Counted from the stretch's first letter, positions 37,579-48,106 are shown. The stretch is DNA of 64,000 nt from Clostridium kluyveri DSM 555 (GCF_000016505.1 NC_009706.1:868001-932000), one strand, 5' to 3'. The notes: a model not told the origin generated them from the letters alone. Translations and numbers: made by a program.

Positions 37579-38718
37579 ATGGCAAAAAAAGATTATTATG
37601 AAATTTTGGGACTGGATAAAGGAGCCAGTGATCAGGATATAAAAAAGGCTTTTAGAAAATTAGCATTAAAATACCACCCAGATAGAAATCCAAATGATAA
37701 GAAAGCAGAAGAGAAATTTAAAGAGATAAATGAGGCATATCAAGTACTTACAGATCCACAGAAAAAAGCTCAATATGATCAGTTTGGTACCACTGATTTT
37801 AATGGTGGAGGATTTCAAGGCGGTTTTGGAGGATTTGATTTTTCAGATCTGGGGGGATTTGGAGATATATTTGACTCCTTTTTTGGAGGCGGATTTTCTT
37901 CTGGAAGAAGAAAAAATGGACCAGAGAGAGGTTCTGATCTTGAATATACATTGAGTTTGACCTTTGAAGAGGCAGTTTTTGGTGTAGAAAAAGAGATATC
38001 TGTGACTAGAAATGAAAGATGTGAAACTTGTAATGGCACAGGGGCAAAGAAAGGAAGTCATCCTCATACCTGTGATAAATGCAATGGCACAGGACAGGTT
38101 AGACATCAAAGAAGTACTCCACTTGGAAATTTTGTTACCATGACTACTTGTGATAAATGTGGTGGCAGGGGTACTATAATAAAAAATCCATGTGAAGAAT
38201 GTAGGGGTAAGGGCATAGTAAGAAAGCATAGAAAGATAAAAGTAAAAGTTCCTGCAGGAGTGGATACTGGTAATATAATACCTATAAGAGGACAAGGAGA
38301 ACATGGTAAAAATGGAGGCCCTTCAGGAGATCTCTATATAAACTTAAGGGTTTCTCCCCACAGTAAGTTTAAAAGAAAGGGATTTGATATTTATCTAGAT
38401 GCACATATCAGCTTTGGAAAAGCGGCACTTGGAACCAGTTTAAAGGTTCCATCCATAGATGGAGATGTTAAATATGAGATTCCACCTGGAACACAGCCGG
38501 GAACTGTGTTTAGATTAAAAGGAAAAGGTGTCCCTAAAGTTGACGGAAGAGGTAGGGGAGATCAATACGTTAATGTAATTGTAGATATACCTAAAAATTT
38601 AAATGAAAAACAAAAAGAAGCCCTCATGATGTTTATGGAAGCTAGTGGAGAAATTCAACCAAGAGATGTAGAAAAAAAATCATTTATCGATAAAATTTTC
38701 AAAAATGATTCCAAATAG
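37579..38718 (+). CDS. dnaJ: Hsp40 co-chaperone DnaJ
   Basis: DnaJ stimulates DnaK ATP hydrolysis and delivers substrates. The 379-residue protein has the J domain with YHPDRNPND, a Gly/Phe-rich linker (about 75-110), four zinc-finger repeats ([32 protein letters not shown]) and the C-terminal substrate domains, making it a type I DnaJ. The ATG at 37579 follows AGGTGG; an upstream GTG at 37561 overlaps the ribosome site. Confidence 0.98.
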   Translation: MAKKDYYEILGLDKGASDQDIKKAFRKLALKYHPDRNPNDKKAEEKFKEINEAYQVLTDPQKKAQYDQFGTTDFNGGGFQGGFGGFDFSDLGGFGDIFDSFFGGGFSSGRRKNGPERGSDLEYTLSLTFEEAVFGVEKEISVTRNERCETCNGTGAKKGSHPHTCDKCNGTGQVRHQRSTPLGNFVTMTTCDKCGGRGTIIKNPCEECRGKGIVRKHRKIKVKVPAGVDTGNIIPIRGQGEHGKNGGPSGDLYINLRVSPHSKFKRKGFDIYLDAHISFGKAALGTSLKVPSIDGDVKYEIPPGTQPGTVFRLKGKGVPKVDGRGRGDQYVNVIVDIPKNLNEKQKEALMMFMEASGEIQPRDVEKKSFIDKIFKNDSK

Positions 38719-38736
38719 AATTTTCAAAATTATAAT

Positions 38737-38786
38737 AAGTAAATATACTGACAGTTTTCATATTATAACTGTCAGTATATTTGCTT
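38737..38786 (+). repeat. Long hairpin between dnaJ and prmA
   Basis: Arms of 20 bases (one G-U pair, otherwise perfect) enclose a 10-base loop. No T-run follows, and the prmA ribosome site (AGGAGGAAG) lies 5 bases after the right arm. It may end the heat-shock operon or separate its regulation from prmA. Confidence 0.7.
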
Positions 38787-38802
38787 ATGTAGGAGGAAGC
38801 AT

Positions 38803-39741
38803 ATGAGTAAAGAATGGATAGAGGTCTCCATAATTGTAAGCAGTGAAGCAGTAGAGGCTGTTTCAGGAATATTGTATAATACGGAAGTTGAAGGTATATC
38901 TATAGAAGATACAAAAGATATAGAATTTAAGAAAAAACATCCTGGAGACTGGGATTATTTTGATGAAAGTCTATTGAAAGTTGAAGAGGGAGCAGTAATT
39001 AAAGCATACTATAGAGAAAGTGAAAGCTTTTATGGTTATTTAAAATACATAAGGCATAATATAAATAATTTAGAAAATTTGGGCATAGATAAAGGAAAAG
39101 GTCTGGTTGTAGTAAATAAAGTAAATGAAGAAGATTGGGAAAATGGGTGGAAAAAGTACTATAAGCCCTATAGGGCTGGAGAGAAAATAGTGATAAAACC
39201 GCTTTGGGAAGAATATGAAAATAAAAAACAGGATATAGTAGTAGAAATTGATCCAGGTATGGCTTTTGGCACTGGAACTCATGAAACTACAAAAATGTGT
39301 ATAAAGGCATTGGAGAAATATGTTAGGCCAGAGTCAAATGTATTTGATATAGGCACGGGCTCTGGAATATTAGCTATAGCTGCTTCAAAGCTTGGGGCAA
39401 AAGAAGTTACCGCTGTGGATTTGGATCCTGTGGCTGTAGAGTCCGCCTTGAAAAATATAAGTTATAATAACATAAAAAATATAAAGGTATTCCATGGGAA
39501 TCTTATGGAAGGAGTCCATGGAAAGGCAGATATTTTGGTTATAAATATAATTGCAGATGTGATTCTATCTCTAACAGAAGAAGTTAAAAAATTTTTAGTT
39601 TCAGAAGGAATTTTTATATCTTCCGGTATAATAATAGATAGAAAAGAAGAAGTAGTTGAAAATTTGCAAAATAATGGGTTTTGCATAAGAGAAATAAATG
39701 AAGATGGAGAATGGGTGTGTATAGTGTCAACTATCAAGTGA
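38803..39741 (+). CDS. prmA: Ribosomal protein L11 methyltransferase
   Basis: PrmA trimethylates ribosomal protein L11. The 312-residue protein has an N-terminal substrate-recognition domain (about 1-115) and a Rossmann SAM-binding domain with [13 protein letters not shown] and [20 protein letters not shown], then [19 protein letters not shown] precedes the ATG. It lies between dnaJ and rsmE as in many Firmicutes. Confidence 0.97.
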   Translation: MSKEWIEVSIIVSSEAVEAVSGILYNTEVEGISIEDTKDIEFKKKHPGDWDYFDESLLKVEEGAVIKAYYRESESFYGYLKYIRHNINNLENLGIDKGKGLVVVNKVNEEDWENGWKKYYKPYRAGEKIVIKPLWEEYENKKQDIVVEIDPGMAFGTGTHETTKMCIKALEKYVRPESNVFDIGTGSGILAIAASKLGAKEVTAVDLDPVAVESALKNISYNNIKNIKVFHGNLMEGVHGKADILVINIIADVILSLTEEVKKFLVSEGIFISSGIIIDRKEEVVENLQNNGFCIREINEDGEWVCIVSTIK

Positions 39742-39768
39742 TTTTTAGGGATAAAAAGGTGATTTAAA

Positions 39769-40524
39769 ATGAATAAATTTTTTGTGCCCCAGGAGGATAT
39801 AAATTTTAATACGGCACATATTAAAGGGGATGACTTAAAACACATACATAAGGTACTTAGACTGAAAATAGGAGATAAAGTAAACATAAATAACTGTCAT
39901 GGAAAAGAATTCTTAGGGGTAATAGATAGTATAGAAAGGGAAAAAGTTACAGTAAATATTGTGGAAGAACTTAAATTATATAATGAAAGTCCCCTTAAAG
40001 TATATTTATTTCAAGGATTACCCAAATCTAGCAAAATGGATTTGGTTGTACAAAAAGCCACTGAACTTGGAATTTGGGAGATAACTCCTATAATTACTAA
40101 CAGAGTGGCAATAAAAGGTGATTTTAAAGAATTTAAAAGGGTAGACAGATGGAATAAAATTGCACTGGAAGCCTGTAAACAGTGTAAAAGAAGTATAATA
40201 CCTGCCGTGAAGCCTCCCATTTATTTTGAAGAACTTTTAAAATATTTATCCAATATGGATTTAATTGTAGTTCCCTATGAAATGGAAAAGTCTATTGGAA
40301 TAAAAAAAGTAATAGATTCTATAGAATATAGAGATTCTATAGGGGATATAGCTATTGTAATTGGTCCAGAGGGAGGATTTGAAGAAGAAGAAATAGAAGA
40401 ACTTAAAAACATTAGTTCTAAAATAGTAACTCTTGGTCCTAGAATACTTAGAACAGAAACTGCAGGATTTGTCTGTACAGCACTTCTTATGTATGAATTA
40501 GGAGATTTAGGAGGTTTTTGTTAG
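39769..40524 (+). CDS. rsmE: 16S rRNA (uracil-1498-N3) methyltransferase RsmE
   Basis: This SPOUT-class enzyme methylates U1498 of 16S rRNA. The 251-residue protein has a PUA-like N-terminus (about 1-70) and the SPOUT knot with GPEGGFEEEEIEELK and LGPRILRTETA. AAAAGGTGAT precedes the ATG. The next gene begins immediately after its stop. Confidence 0.96.
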   Translation: MNKFFVPQEDINFNTAHIKGDDLKHIHKVLRLKIGDKVNINNCHGKEFLGVIDSIEREKVTVNIVEELKLYNESPLKVYLFQGLPKSSKMDLVVQKATELGIWEITPIITNRVAIKGDFKEFKRVDRWNKIALEACKQCKRSIIPAVKPPIYFEELLKYLSNMDLIVVPYEMEKSIGIKKVIDSIEYRDSIGDIAIVIGPEGGFEEEEIEELKNISSKIVTLGPRILRTETAGFVCTALLMYELGDLGGFC

Positions 40525-41916
40525 GTGGAACCAGTTAATACAAATAGAGCAAATTTAACACTTTCAGGTAGTGAATTTTTTCGTCTGTATGGTAGAAAAA
40601 AAAGAGTGGCTATGGCCACTCTTGGATGTAGAGTAAACCAGTATGAAACTGAAGCTATGGCTGAAAAGTTTATTGAAAAAGAGTATGAACTTGTGAATTT
40701 TGAGGAGTATGCTGATGTGTATGTAATAAATACCTGTACAGTAACCAATATGGGGGATAAAAAGTCAAGACAGATGATACATCGTGCTAAAAGAAAGAAT
40801 TCCAGTGCTGTAATTGCTGTGGTGGGATGTTATTCACAGATTGCACCAGATGAAGTGTCTAAGATAAATGGAGTAGATGTGGTTTTAGGAACTAAGAATA
40901 AGGGAGATATACTGCACTTTGTAAATAAGGCCTTTAAGGATGAAGAAAAGATAATAAAAGTCAGCCATGTATTAAAAAATAAAACATTTGAAGATTTAAA
41001 TATAAGTGAATATCAAAATAGAACAAGAGCATTTTTAAAAATCCAAGATGGATGTAATAGGTTTTGTTCTTATTGTCTTATACCTTTTGCCAGAGGGCCT
41101 GTATGCAGTAAAGAACCTGATAAAATTATAAAAGAAGTAAAAAAACTTCAAGTTAATAATTTTAAAGAAATAATACTTTCGGGGATACATATTGCCTCTT
41201 ATGGGGTAGACATAAGTGGGAGTTGGAATCTTATTAAAATATTGGAAGAGATAGATAAGATAAAAGGCATTGATAGAGTTAGAATAGGGTCCATAGATCC
41301 TAAATTCTTTACAGAAGATATTATAAATAGAATGGCAAGCTTAACAAAATTATGTCCTCATTTTCATCTTTCACTTCAAAGTGGATGTGACTCTACTTTA
41401 AATAGAATGAATAGAAAATATACTACCACGGAGTATGAGAAAATAGTGTATAAACTTCGAGATAGTATAAAAGATGTATCTATAACTACTGATATTATAG
41501 TTGGCTTTCCAGGAGAAACAGAAGAAGAATTTTACAAAACTTATGATTTTTTGAATAAAATAGAACTTTCCAAAATCCATGTATTTAAGTATAGCAGGAG
41601 AGAAGGTACTAAGGCTGCAGATATGAAAGAGCAAATAGACGGCAAGATAAAGGATGAAAGAAGCAGTAAAATTATAAAGTTAAATGAAAGACTAGAGAAT
41701 AAGTTTATGAATAGATTTTTAGGTAATAACATGGATGTATTGTATGAACAGAAGGTTTCAGGAGATAAGATATATTATGAAGGATATACACCAAATTATA
41801 TAAAAGTAATTGCAGAATCTGCAGAGGGTGAAAACTTAGAGGGTAAAGTTTTAAATACAAAGCTTGAAAGTGTAAAAGAAGGATATATTTTAGGAAGAAT
41901 TAAAAGTTTCATGTGA
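40525..41916 (+). CDS. mtaB: tRNA methylthiotransferase MtaB
   Basis: MtaB adds the 2-methylthio group to threonylcarbamoyl-A37 of tRNA. It has the MTTase domain with three cluster cysteines (LGCRVNQ, NTCTVTN, VVGCYSQ), the radical SAM domain with C177, C181 and C184 (CNRFCSYC) and a C-terminal TRAM region. The start is GTG directly after the rsmE stop, with AGGAGGT 9 bases before, giving an N-terminal extension of about 27 residues before the usual KRVAMATLGC start. A later start is possible but has no ribosome site. Confidence 0.95.
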   Translation: MEPVNTNRANLTLSGSEFFRLYGRKKRVAMATLGCRVNQYETEAMAEKFIEKEYELVNFEEYADVYVINTCTVTNMGDKKSRQMIHRAKRKNSSAVIAVVGCYSQIAPDEVSKINGVDVVLGTKNKGDILHFVNKAFKDEEKIIKVSHVLKNKTFEDLNISEYQNRTRAFLKIQDGCNRFCSYCLIPFARGPVCSKEPDKIIKEVKKLQVNNFKEIILSGIHIASYGVDISGSWNLIKILEEIDKIKGIDRVRIGSIDPKFFTEDIINRMASLTKLCPHFHLSLQSGCDSTLNRMNRKYTTTEYEKIVYKLRDSIKDVSITTDIIVGFPGETEEEFYKTYDFLNKIELSKIHVFKYSRREGTKAADMKEQIDGKIKDERSSKIIKLNERLENKFMNRFLGNNMDVLYEQKVSGDKIYYEGYTPNYIKVIAESAEGENLEGKVLNTKLESVKEGYILGRIKSFM

Positions 41917-41975
41917 TTTTAGAAGGATATTCATTATAAAGTATTGAATTTATACAGTTAAAGGAGGTGAAATTT

Positions 41976-42320
41976 ATGGAAGATTGTATTTTTTGTAAAA
42001 TAATAAAAGGAGAAATACCTTCTGAAAAAGTATATGAAGATGACAAGGTGTTATGTTTTAAAGATATAGAGCCAGGTGCACCAGTACACGTACTTATAAT
42101 ACCTAAAAAGCATATAGATAGTATAAATGACATCACTGAGGAGGATACTAAACTTATTGCTTATATATACTTAATTGCAAAACAAATTGCAGTTAAATTA
42201 GGTATAGCAAATAAAGGATATAGAATTGTAACTAACTGTGGAAAAGAAGGAGGACAGACAGTATCACATGTTCATTTCCATATGTTAGGGGGTAGGACTT
42301 TAAAATGGCCTCCAGGCTAA
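41976..42320 (+). CDS. HIT-family nucleotide hydrolase (HinT type)
   Basis: The 114-residue protein starts MEDCIFCKIIKGEIPSEKVYED and ends with the histidine triad VSHVHFHMLGG. Family members hydrolyse nucleoside phosphoramidates or acyl-adenylates. The ATG at 41976 follows AAGGAGGTG; a GTG at 41967 overlaps that site. It is followed by rpsU with its own strong promoter. Confidence 0.97.
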   Translation: MEDCIFCKIIKGEIPSEKVYEDDKVLCFKDIEPGAPVHVLIIPKKHIDSINDITEEDTKLIAYIYLIAKQIAVKLGIANKGYRIVTNCGKEGGQTVSHVHFHMLGGRTLKWPPG

Positions 42321-42360
42321 TATAGTACAATTATGTTTAATATAATCCGCCATGAAATTG

Positions 42361-42390
42361 TTGACAGTATCTAAAGATTTATTGTATAAT
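42361..42390 (+). promoter_or_regulatory. Strong sigma-A promoter of rpsU
   Basis: Perfect TTGACA (42361-42366) and perfect TATAAT (42385-42390), with an 18-base spacer. The predicted leader is about 70 bases. Confidence 0.9.
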
Positions 42391-42468
42391 GGCTATGTGC
42401 TATTTTACCCATGTTAACTGTATTTAATTTTTAAAATTAAATTGAGCTAGCGGAGGGAGGGATATAAT

Positions 42469-42645
42469 ATGTCAGAAATAAAAGTTGGAGAAAATGAAAC
42501 TATAGAGAGTGCATTGAGAAGATTTAAGAGAAAATGTGCTAGAGCTGGTGTTCTTTCAGAAGTTAGGAAAAGAGAACATTATGAAAAACCAAGTGTAAAA
42601 AGAAAGAAAAAATCAGAAGCTGCAAGAAAGAGAAAGTTTAAGTAG
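42469..42645 (+). CDS. rpsU: 30S ribosomal protein S21
   Basis: A 58-residue, very basic protein: it begins [20 protein letters not shown], continues with [21 protein letters not shown] and ends in [13 protein letters not shown], all typical of bS21. GGAGGGAGG lies about 8 bases before the ATG, and a perfect sigma-A promoter lies about 80 bases upstream. The next ORF is a shortened YqeY-like protein, reflecting the usual rpsU-yqeY order. Confidence 0.98.
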   Translation: MSEIKVGENETIESALRRFKRKCARAGVLSEVRKREHYEKPSVKRKKKSEAARKRKFK

Positions 42646-42673
42646 AATTTTTTGAAAGAGGGTATTAAACAAT

Positions 42674-42979
42674 ATGTCCCTTAAACAAAAATGCCGGAAA
42701 TATGATTTAAAATTAATAAATAAGTTTAAATTAGATACTATAAGTATGGTTAAATGGATTATTTCACTAAAGGAAAGACTACAATCTATACTTGAATTTA
42801 AAAAAGGCAAAAAATGGGATTTGATTCGTAAGACGAGATCTGAAATAGGGATTTTGTTGAATTACCTTCCTCAGCAGTTAAGTAAAGAAAAACTTTCCGA
42901 AATCTTTAGGAAAGCAGTTGACAAGATGGGTGCAGAAAGCATAAAAGACGAAAAATATTATGGCAATTGTTGTACTTAG
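42674..42979 (+). pseudogene. Shortened YqeY/GatB-like ORF, probably decayed
   Basis: The 101-residue frame resembles the YqeY family (about 147 residues) in parts. Its start (MSLKQKC...DTISMVKW) matches the YqeY N-terminus, and LIRKTRSEIGILLNYLPQQLSKEKLSEIFRKAV matches the middle. However, about 20 residues between these parts are missing and the last 40-45, including the KGRADGK-type end, are absent, replaced by YYGNCCT and a stop. yqeY normally follows rpsU, which supports the assignment. It has only a weak ribosome site (AAAGAGGGT). It could be a shortened functional protein, but decay is likelier. Confidence 0.6.
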
Positions 42980-43048
42980 AAACTATGACTATGATATAAG
43001 ATGGTAGGCTTGGGAGTCAAATAGTAAAAAATATTTAAATAAATATAA

Positions 43049-43077
43049 GAAGCTGGGAGTTATCTCAGCTTTTTTTA
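43049..43077 (+). terminator. Intrinsic terminator of the rpsU unit
   Basis: Stem aagctg(gg)ag / ctcagctt with a short loop, followed by seven T. The 240-base gap around it contains no other feature. Confidence 0.85.
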
Positions 43078-43222
43078 TTTATCCAAAAATTACATGATTA
43101 AGGAGAAGATAAATCAGTACTTCTTAAATGTAGTTTAACCTTTAAGGAATTTATTATATATATGTTTCATAAATTAGTAAAGGCCATGTGTTTAATATAG
43201 ATAATTTTTTAGAGGTGATACT

Positions 43223-43504
43223 ATGGGAGACAAAATATATAATACAAAACGAAATATTGCAGATAAATTGGATTTGCCAAGAGATATAATTTTAAATATG
43301 CCTCAGATTAAAGTTACAGGAAATAATGAAATAGTAATAGAAAATCATAGAGGCATTGTATTATTCGATGAAAATCAAATAAAAATTAATTCTGGTGTGG
43401 GCTTGATATCTATATATGGTAGTAAATTTGAAGTGCTTTTTATGGGGGGAAGTACTATAACTATAGGGGGGAGGTTTAATTCTATAGTTTATGAGGGAAA
43501 TTAG
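43223..43504 (+). CDS. yqfC: Sporulation protein YqfC
   Basis: This 93-residue protein of the YabP/YqfC family starts with a short basic segment and DIILNMPQIKVTGNNEIVIENHRGIV. It is mother-cell (sigma-E) expressed in Bacillus and its deletion impairs sporulation; its biochemical role is unknown. AGAGGTGAT precedes the ATG. It overlaps yqfD by 14 bases, the standard pair. Confidence 0.93.
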   Translation: MGDKIYNTKRNIADKLDLPRDIILNMPQIKVTGNNEIVIENHRGIVLFDENQIKINSGVGLISIYGSKFEVLFMGGSTITIGGRFNSIVYEGN

Positions 43505-44660
43505 TAAATTTAACATAGCACACTATAGAAAAGGAATTGTTTTAATTGAGATACAGTCGCTAATACCTGAAAAGTTTATTAACCTTATGTGGAAAAATAA
43601 TATTTATATAAAAAATATAAAAAAGAAAAGTATTACCACTATGACTATGGAAATAAATTTAAAGGACTATTATAATATAAAAAATATAGCCCAAAAAACA
43701 GGAACTAAAATAAAAATAATTAAAAGAAGAGGGATCTTATTTTTAATAATCAAGCTTAAGAAGAGAATAACACTAGTAACGGGAATAATTTTATTTATAG
43801 GAATAATATATTATTTGTCTACATTCATATGGAGTATAGAAATTACTTCTGATAAGGGTCTTCCGCCTTATATAATAAGACAACAATTAAAAAATTATGG
43901 AATAAAACCGGGGATAAATAAAAGTAAGGTAAATATATATAAAATAGAAGAAGAACTTATGAAAAATAATGATAGTATAATGTGGATAAAAGTAAGGATA
44001 GAGGGTTCTAAGTTAGCTGTAAAAACTATAGAAAGAAAATCTCCTCCTAATATAGTTAAAGAAGATAGTCCTTGCAACTTAGTGGCCAATAAAGATGGTA
44101 AGGTATTAAGAATATATACTACACTGGGTACTCCAGTTGTTAAAATAGGAGATGATGTAAAAAAAGGACAGATACTTGTAAAAGGGGAACAGGGGCAGGA
44201 ATCTGCCACCTATAGTGTTGCTGCAGGAGGCTATGTCATATGCAGAACCCTATACGAAGATACAGAAACAGTAAATATAAATAGTATAAAAAAACAAAGG
44301 ACGGGCAAGAAAATACAAAATTATTATATTAGACTAGGAGGAAAAAAGCTATATTTTAAAAAAAATGATAACAAATTTAATAATTATGATAAAATAGAGG
44401 AAAGCAAATTTATGTTGACAAAAGAGACTTACTTTGAAGTTAAAGAAATCTCAGTAAAAGGGGACGTGCAAAAAATAGTAAAGGATACTGAAGATAAATT
44501 GTATAAGAAAATATGTTCTAATTTAGATAAATCTATAAATATTTTAGATAAAGTAGTTACTTATGAGCAAGGAGATTCCTGTAAAGTTAAAGTCCAGGTT
44601 ATAGCAGAAGAAAATATAGCAGTTCAGGATAAGATTGAGAATATAGATAAGGAAAACTAA
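43491..44660 (+). CDS. yqfD: Sporulation protein YqfD
   Basis: The 389-residue protein has an N-terminal cytoplasmic part, one membrane segment (about 89-107) and an outer domain with GIKPGINKSKV and a repeated beta-rich region. YqfD is a sigma-E-dependent sporulation protein of unknown mechanism found next to yqfC and pgpH. The ATG lies inside the end of yqfC with GGGGGGAGG upstream, so the two are coupled. Confidence 0.92.
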   Translation: MREISKFNIAHYRKGIVLIEIQSLIPEKFINLMWKNNIYIKNIKKKSITTMTMEINLKDYYNIKNIAQKTGTKIKIIKRRGILFLIIKLKKRITLVTGIILFIGIIYYLSTFIWSIEITSDKGLPPYIIRQQLKNYGIKPGINKSKVNIYKIEEELMKNNDSIMWIKVRIEGSKLAVKTIERKSPPNIVKEDSPCNLVANKDGKVLRIYTTLGTPVVKIGDDVKKGQILVKGEQGQESATYSVAAGGYVICRTLYEDTETVNINSIKKQRTGKKIQNYYIRLGGKKLYFKKNDNKFNNYDKIEESKFMLTKETYFEVKEISVKGDVQKIVKDTEDKLYKKICSNLDKSINILDKVVTYEQGDSCKVKVQVIAEENIAVQDKIENIDKEN

Positions 44661-44698
44661 CATCAAGATATAAAATAGAAAACAAAGGGTGATTTTCA

Positions 44699-46825
44699 TT
44701 GAAAAAATTATCATTGAAAAGATTTTTTTTAAGTAAAAATATTAATAAAATAATTGTTTTTGTAGTAAGCTCTATGTTTATTTATTTTTTACTTGCCACT
44801 GGACTTACAGCAAAAAGATATAGTCTGAAGGTAGGGGACATTCCAAAGGTTGATATAAAGGCTCCGAGGGAAGTAAAAGATGAATTGTCCACAGATGCTA
44901 AACTGCAGCAGGCTATTGATTCTGTACCTATTCAATATAATAAAAATCCTGAAGTGAAGACGAATATATTAAATAATATAAATGGTTTTTTTACCAAAGC
45001 AAATCAATTGAAAGATTCACAGATAGAAGACAAGGATAAATTAGAAAAATTAAAAAGTGAATATAATATGAACATAACAGATGATACCTATAAAGCTGTA
45101 ATAGCACTTGATAAAGATGATATGAAAAGACTTCAGGATTTCCTGCAGAAAACATTGGGTGATATATATGATGACAGCAATATAAGTGATAATACACAAA
45201 GTGATAATCAGGATGATATTAAAAAAGCCCAGGAAAACATATTATTAAAGGTAACCACTTCTGATTTATCCAAAGAGTTAAGAACCTTAGCCACTAATAT
45301 AGCATATTCTCAAATTTCACCTAATTTTTTTTATGATAAAGAAAAAACTGAAGAATTAAGAAAAGAAGCTGAAAAAAAAGTTTCTCCTGTTATGATAAAA
45401 AAAGATCAGACCATAGTAAAAGAAGGGGAACCGGTAACAGAACATCAAATACAAATATTGAAAGATTTGGGTCTTTTAGATAATAGCCCTTATTTTCAGT
45501 GGCATATATATTTATCATTGGCGGTATTGGTAATACTGGTATTATTATTGCAGTGGATTTATATTTATAAGTATCATGAAAAAGTTTTTGGGGATGTAAA
45601 ACTAATTATCATGATAAATATATTAAACTGTACAGCCATATTGTTATCTAGAATTGTGGGAATGATTTCTCCATTTTTGATGCCTATTACTTTTATACCT
45701 ATGATAATGGCACTGTTAGTTAATCATAGAATATCTTTAACATTAAGTGTGTTAAACTGTGTTTTGATAAATGTGGCGTTAGGTTTCAATTTAGATATAA
45801 CTATATTAGCTATTGTAAATTCAGTGGTAGGGGCCATTATACTTAAGAAAATGCAGCAGAGAAATGATATATTAATAGCTTCTTTATATGTATTTATTAT
45901 AAATATTACACTTACTTTTTCCATAGGATTTTTGCTCAGCAGCAATGTGTTAGATGTAGTTCAAAAAAGTATATATACTGGAAGTGCAAGTATAGTTTCT
46001 GGGATTTTAGTTATAGGGTTTTTACCTTTATTTGAAAGTGCATTTGATATAGTAACCACTATAAAACTTCTAGAACTTTCAAATCCTAATGCACCGCTTT
46101 TAAAAAGATTGCTCATGGAGGCACCAGGAACTTATCATCACAGTATAATGGTAGGAAATTTGGCAGAAGTGGCTGCAGAAGAAGTAGGAGGTAATTCTCT
46201 CTTAGCCAGAGTGGCAGCTTATTATCATGATATAGGTAAAATAAAGAGACCCTATTTTTTCAGGGAAAATCAATTGGGAAAAGATAACCCACATGATAAG
46301 CTAACACCTAACCTTAGTACCCTAATAATAATATCCCATGTAAAAGACGGCTCTGAAATGGCCAAGGAGTACAAACTACCTAAAATAATAAGGGATATTA
46401 TAGAAGAACATCATGGTACATCCATTGTAAAGTATTTTTATTTAACTATGAAGAATTCAAGTGAAAAAATTGAGAACGTAAATGAAGATGATTTTAAATA
46501 TTCGGGACCTATTCCTAAAACAAAAGAATCAGGTATAATAATGTTAGCTGATGGGGTGGAAGCGGCAGTAAGATCTATAAATGAACCTGATGAGTTTAAA
46601 ATTACACAGATGATAGATAACATATTTAAAGATAGGTTAAATGAGGGACAGCTTGATGACTGTGACCTTACTTTAAGGGATATAAGTAAAATAAAGAAAG
46701 CATTTTTAACAGTTTTAATTGGTATATACCACCATAGAATAGAATACCCGGAGGATAAGTTTTCTAAAAAACATGTGGAACAATTACAAAAATTTAATGT
46801 ATTAAAGCAGGGAGGAAAAGAATGA
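44699..46825 (+). CDS. pgpH: PgpH/YqfF-type c-di-AMP phosphodiesterase
   Basis: PgpH degrades cyclic di-AMP. The 708-residue protein has one N-terminal helix, a large extracellular 7TMR-HDED domain (about 40-255), seven membrane helices (about 265-460) and a cytoplasmic HD domain with [27 protein letters not shown] and [13 protein letters not shown]. It starts at TTG behind AAGGGTGAT. It is followed by ybeY, overlapping by 4 bases, the standard order. Confidence 0.95.
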
Positions 46826-47316
46826 TTTTTCTAGATAACAGACAGGATAAAATAGAAGTGACAGATAAGCTTGAAAAGATTGTTACAAGTAGTATAGAAT
46901 GTGCTTTAAAAGAAGAGAAAGTGAATTTTCCCTGTGAAATAAGTGTTGTATTTGTAGATAATGAGAATATAAAAGATATAAATAGAGAAAATAGAAATAT
47001 AGATAGAGTAACTGATGTTTTATCCTTTCCTATGCTGGAGTATCCAGAGAGCAAAGTATTTAAAGAGGTTTACTTAAATTATAAATTTCCTGAATATGAT
47101 ATGAATGATGGAAATTTAGTACTTGGAGACATTGTTGTATCTCTTGAAAAATGCGAAGAACAAAGCAGGGAATTTGGACATTCGTTTTTTAGAGAAACTT
47201 GTTATTTAATAGTGCATTCAGTTCTCCATCTTTTAGGGTATGATCATACAGAGGATAGCGATAAAAAAATCATGAGGGAAAGAGAAGAATATATTCTTAA
47301 GAAAGCTAAATTGTAA
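46822..47316 (+). CDS. ybeY: Endoribonuclease YbeY
   Basis: YbeY is a zinc-dependent RNase in 16S rRNA 3' end processing and ribosome quality control. The zinc motif [14 protein letters not shown] (HxxxHxxxxxH type) is at about residues 131-144. The length of 164 residues is normal. GGGAGG precedes the ATG, which overlaps the end of pgpH. Confidence 0.97.
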
Positions 47317-47362
47317 TTATGAACACTATGTAAATTTTAATTTGATAAAATGAGGAGTAGTC

Positions 47363-48061
47363 ATGAAGGTAAAAAAGTTATTGGACAGTTTTAACTATGC
47401 TATTGAGGGAATAATATATTCTGTTAGAACCCAGAGAAATATGAGAATACACATGACAGTAGCTCTTTTAGTGTTGATTATATGCTTCTTTTATGACCTA
47501 AGCAAGGCAGAAATACTAGCTGTAATAATAACCATAAGCATGGTTATTATGGCTGAACTCTTTAATACCGCAGTAGAATTCGCAATAGATGCAACCACCA
47601 ACTATTATCATCCACTGGCCAAAATATCAAAAAATGCAGCGGCAGGGGCGGTACTTATTACTGCAGTAAATGCTATAGCTGTGGGTTTTATAGTATTTGG
47701 AGATAAACTAGAGTATATGAATTTTATAGTTATAAAGAAAGTTAGAAGTACAAGTCCTTATACTATATTTATAATATTAACAGTTGTATGTATAGCTACT
47801 ATAGGTATAAAAGCCATATTTGGAGAGGGTACTCCCCTTAAAGGAGGTATGCCAAGCGGACACAGTGCTCTAGCTTTTTCCATAGCTACTACCATTGCTT
47901 TAATAACGGGAGAGTTAGCAGTAGTTATTTTAAGCTATCTTTTAGCTTTTATAGTGGCACAGAGCAGGGTAGATTCGGAAGCACATTCTGTAATGGAGGT
48001 GATTTATGGAGGGATATTTGGAACCTTAGTAACAGCTTTTCTTTTTAGAATATTTGGATAG
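47363..48061 (+). CDS. Diacylglycerol/undecaprenol kinase fused to PAP2 phosphatase
   Basis: Residues 1-120 are a DgkA-type kinase: SFNYAIEGIIYSVRTQRNMRIH, then MAELFNTAVEFAIDATTNYYHPLAKISKNAAAGAVL. In Gram-positives this acts on undecaprenol. Residues about 135-232 are a PAP2 phosphatase domain with MPSGHSALAF and SRVDSEAHSVME. The last PAP2 motif has E where D is usual, and the first (KxxxxxxRP) is not clear. Fusion of a kinase with the opposite activity suggests recycling or balance of undecaprenyl phosphate. It sits in the standard dgkA position between ybeY and cdd. GAGGAG precedes the ATG. Confidence 0.9.
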   Translation: MKVKKLLDSFNYAIEGIIYSVRTQRNMRIHMTVALLVLIICFFYDLSKAEILAVIITISMVIMAELFNTAVEFAIDATTNYYHPLAKISKNAAAGAVLITAVNAIAVGFIVFGDKLEYMNFIVIKKVRSTSPYTIFIILTVVCIATIGIKAIFGEGTPLKGGMPSGHSALAFSIATTIALITGELAVVILSYLLAFIVAQSRVDSEAHSVMEVIYGGIFGTLVTAFLFRIFG

Positions 48062-48106
48062 AAGAGTCTATTTAATCGGAAAGTCTATATTTTCAGGGGG
48101 AATGAT

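Noticed and set aside
37843-38304. 153-residue minus-strand frame opposite dnaJ
   Set aside because: Shadow of the zinc-finger region of dnaJ; no supporting signals.
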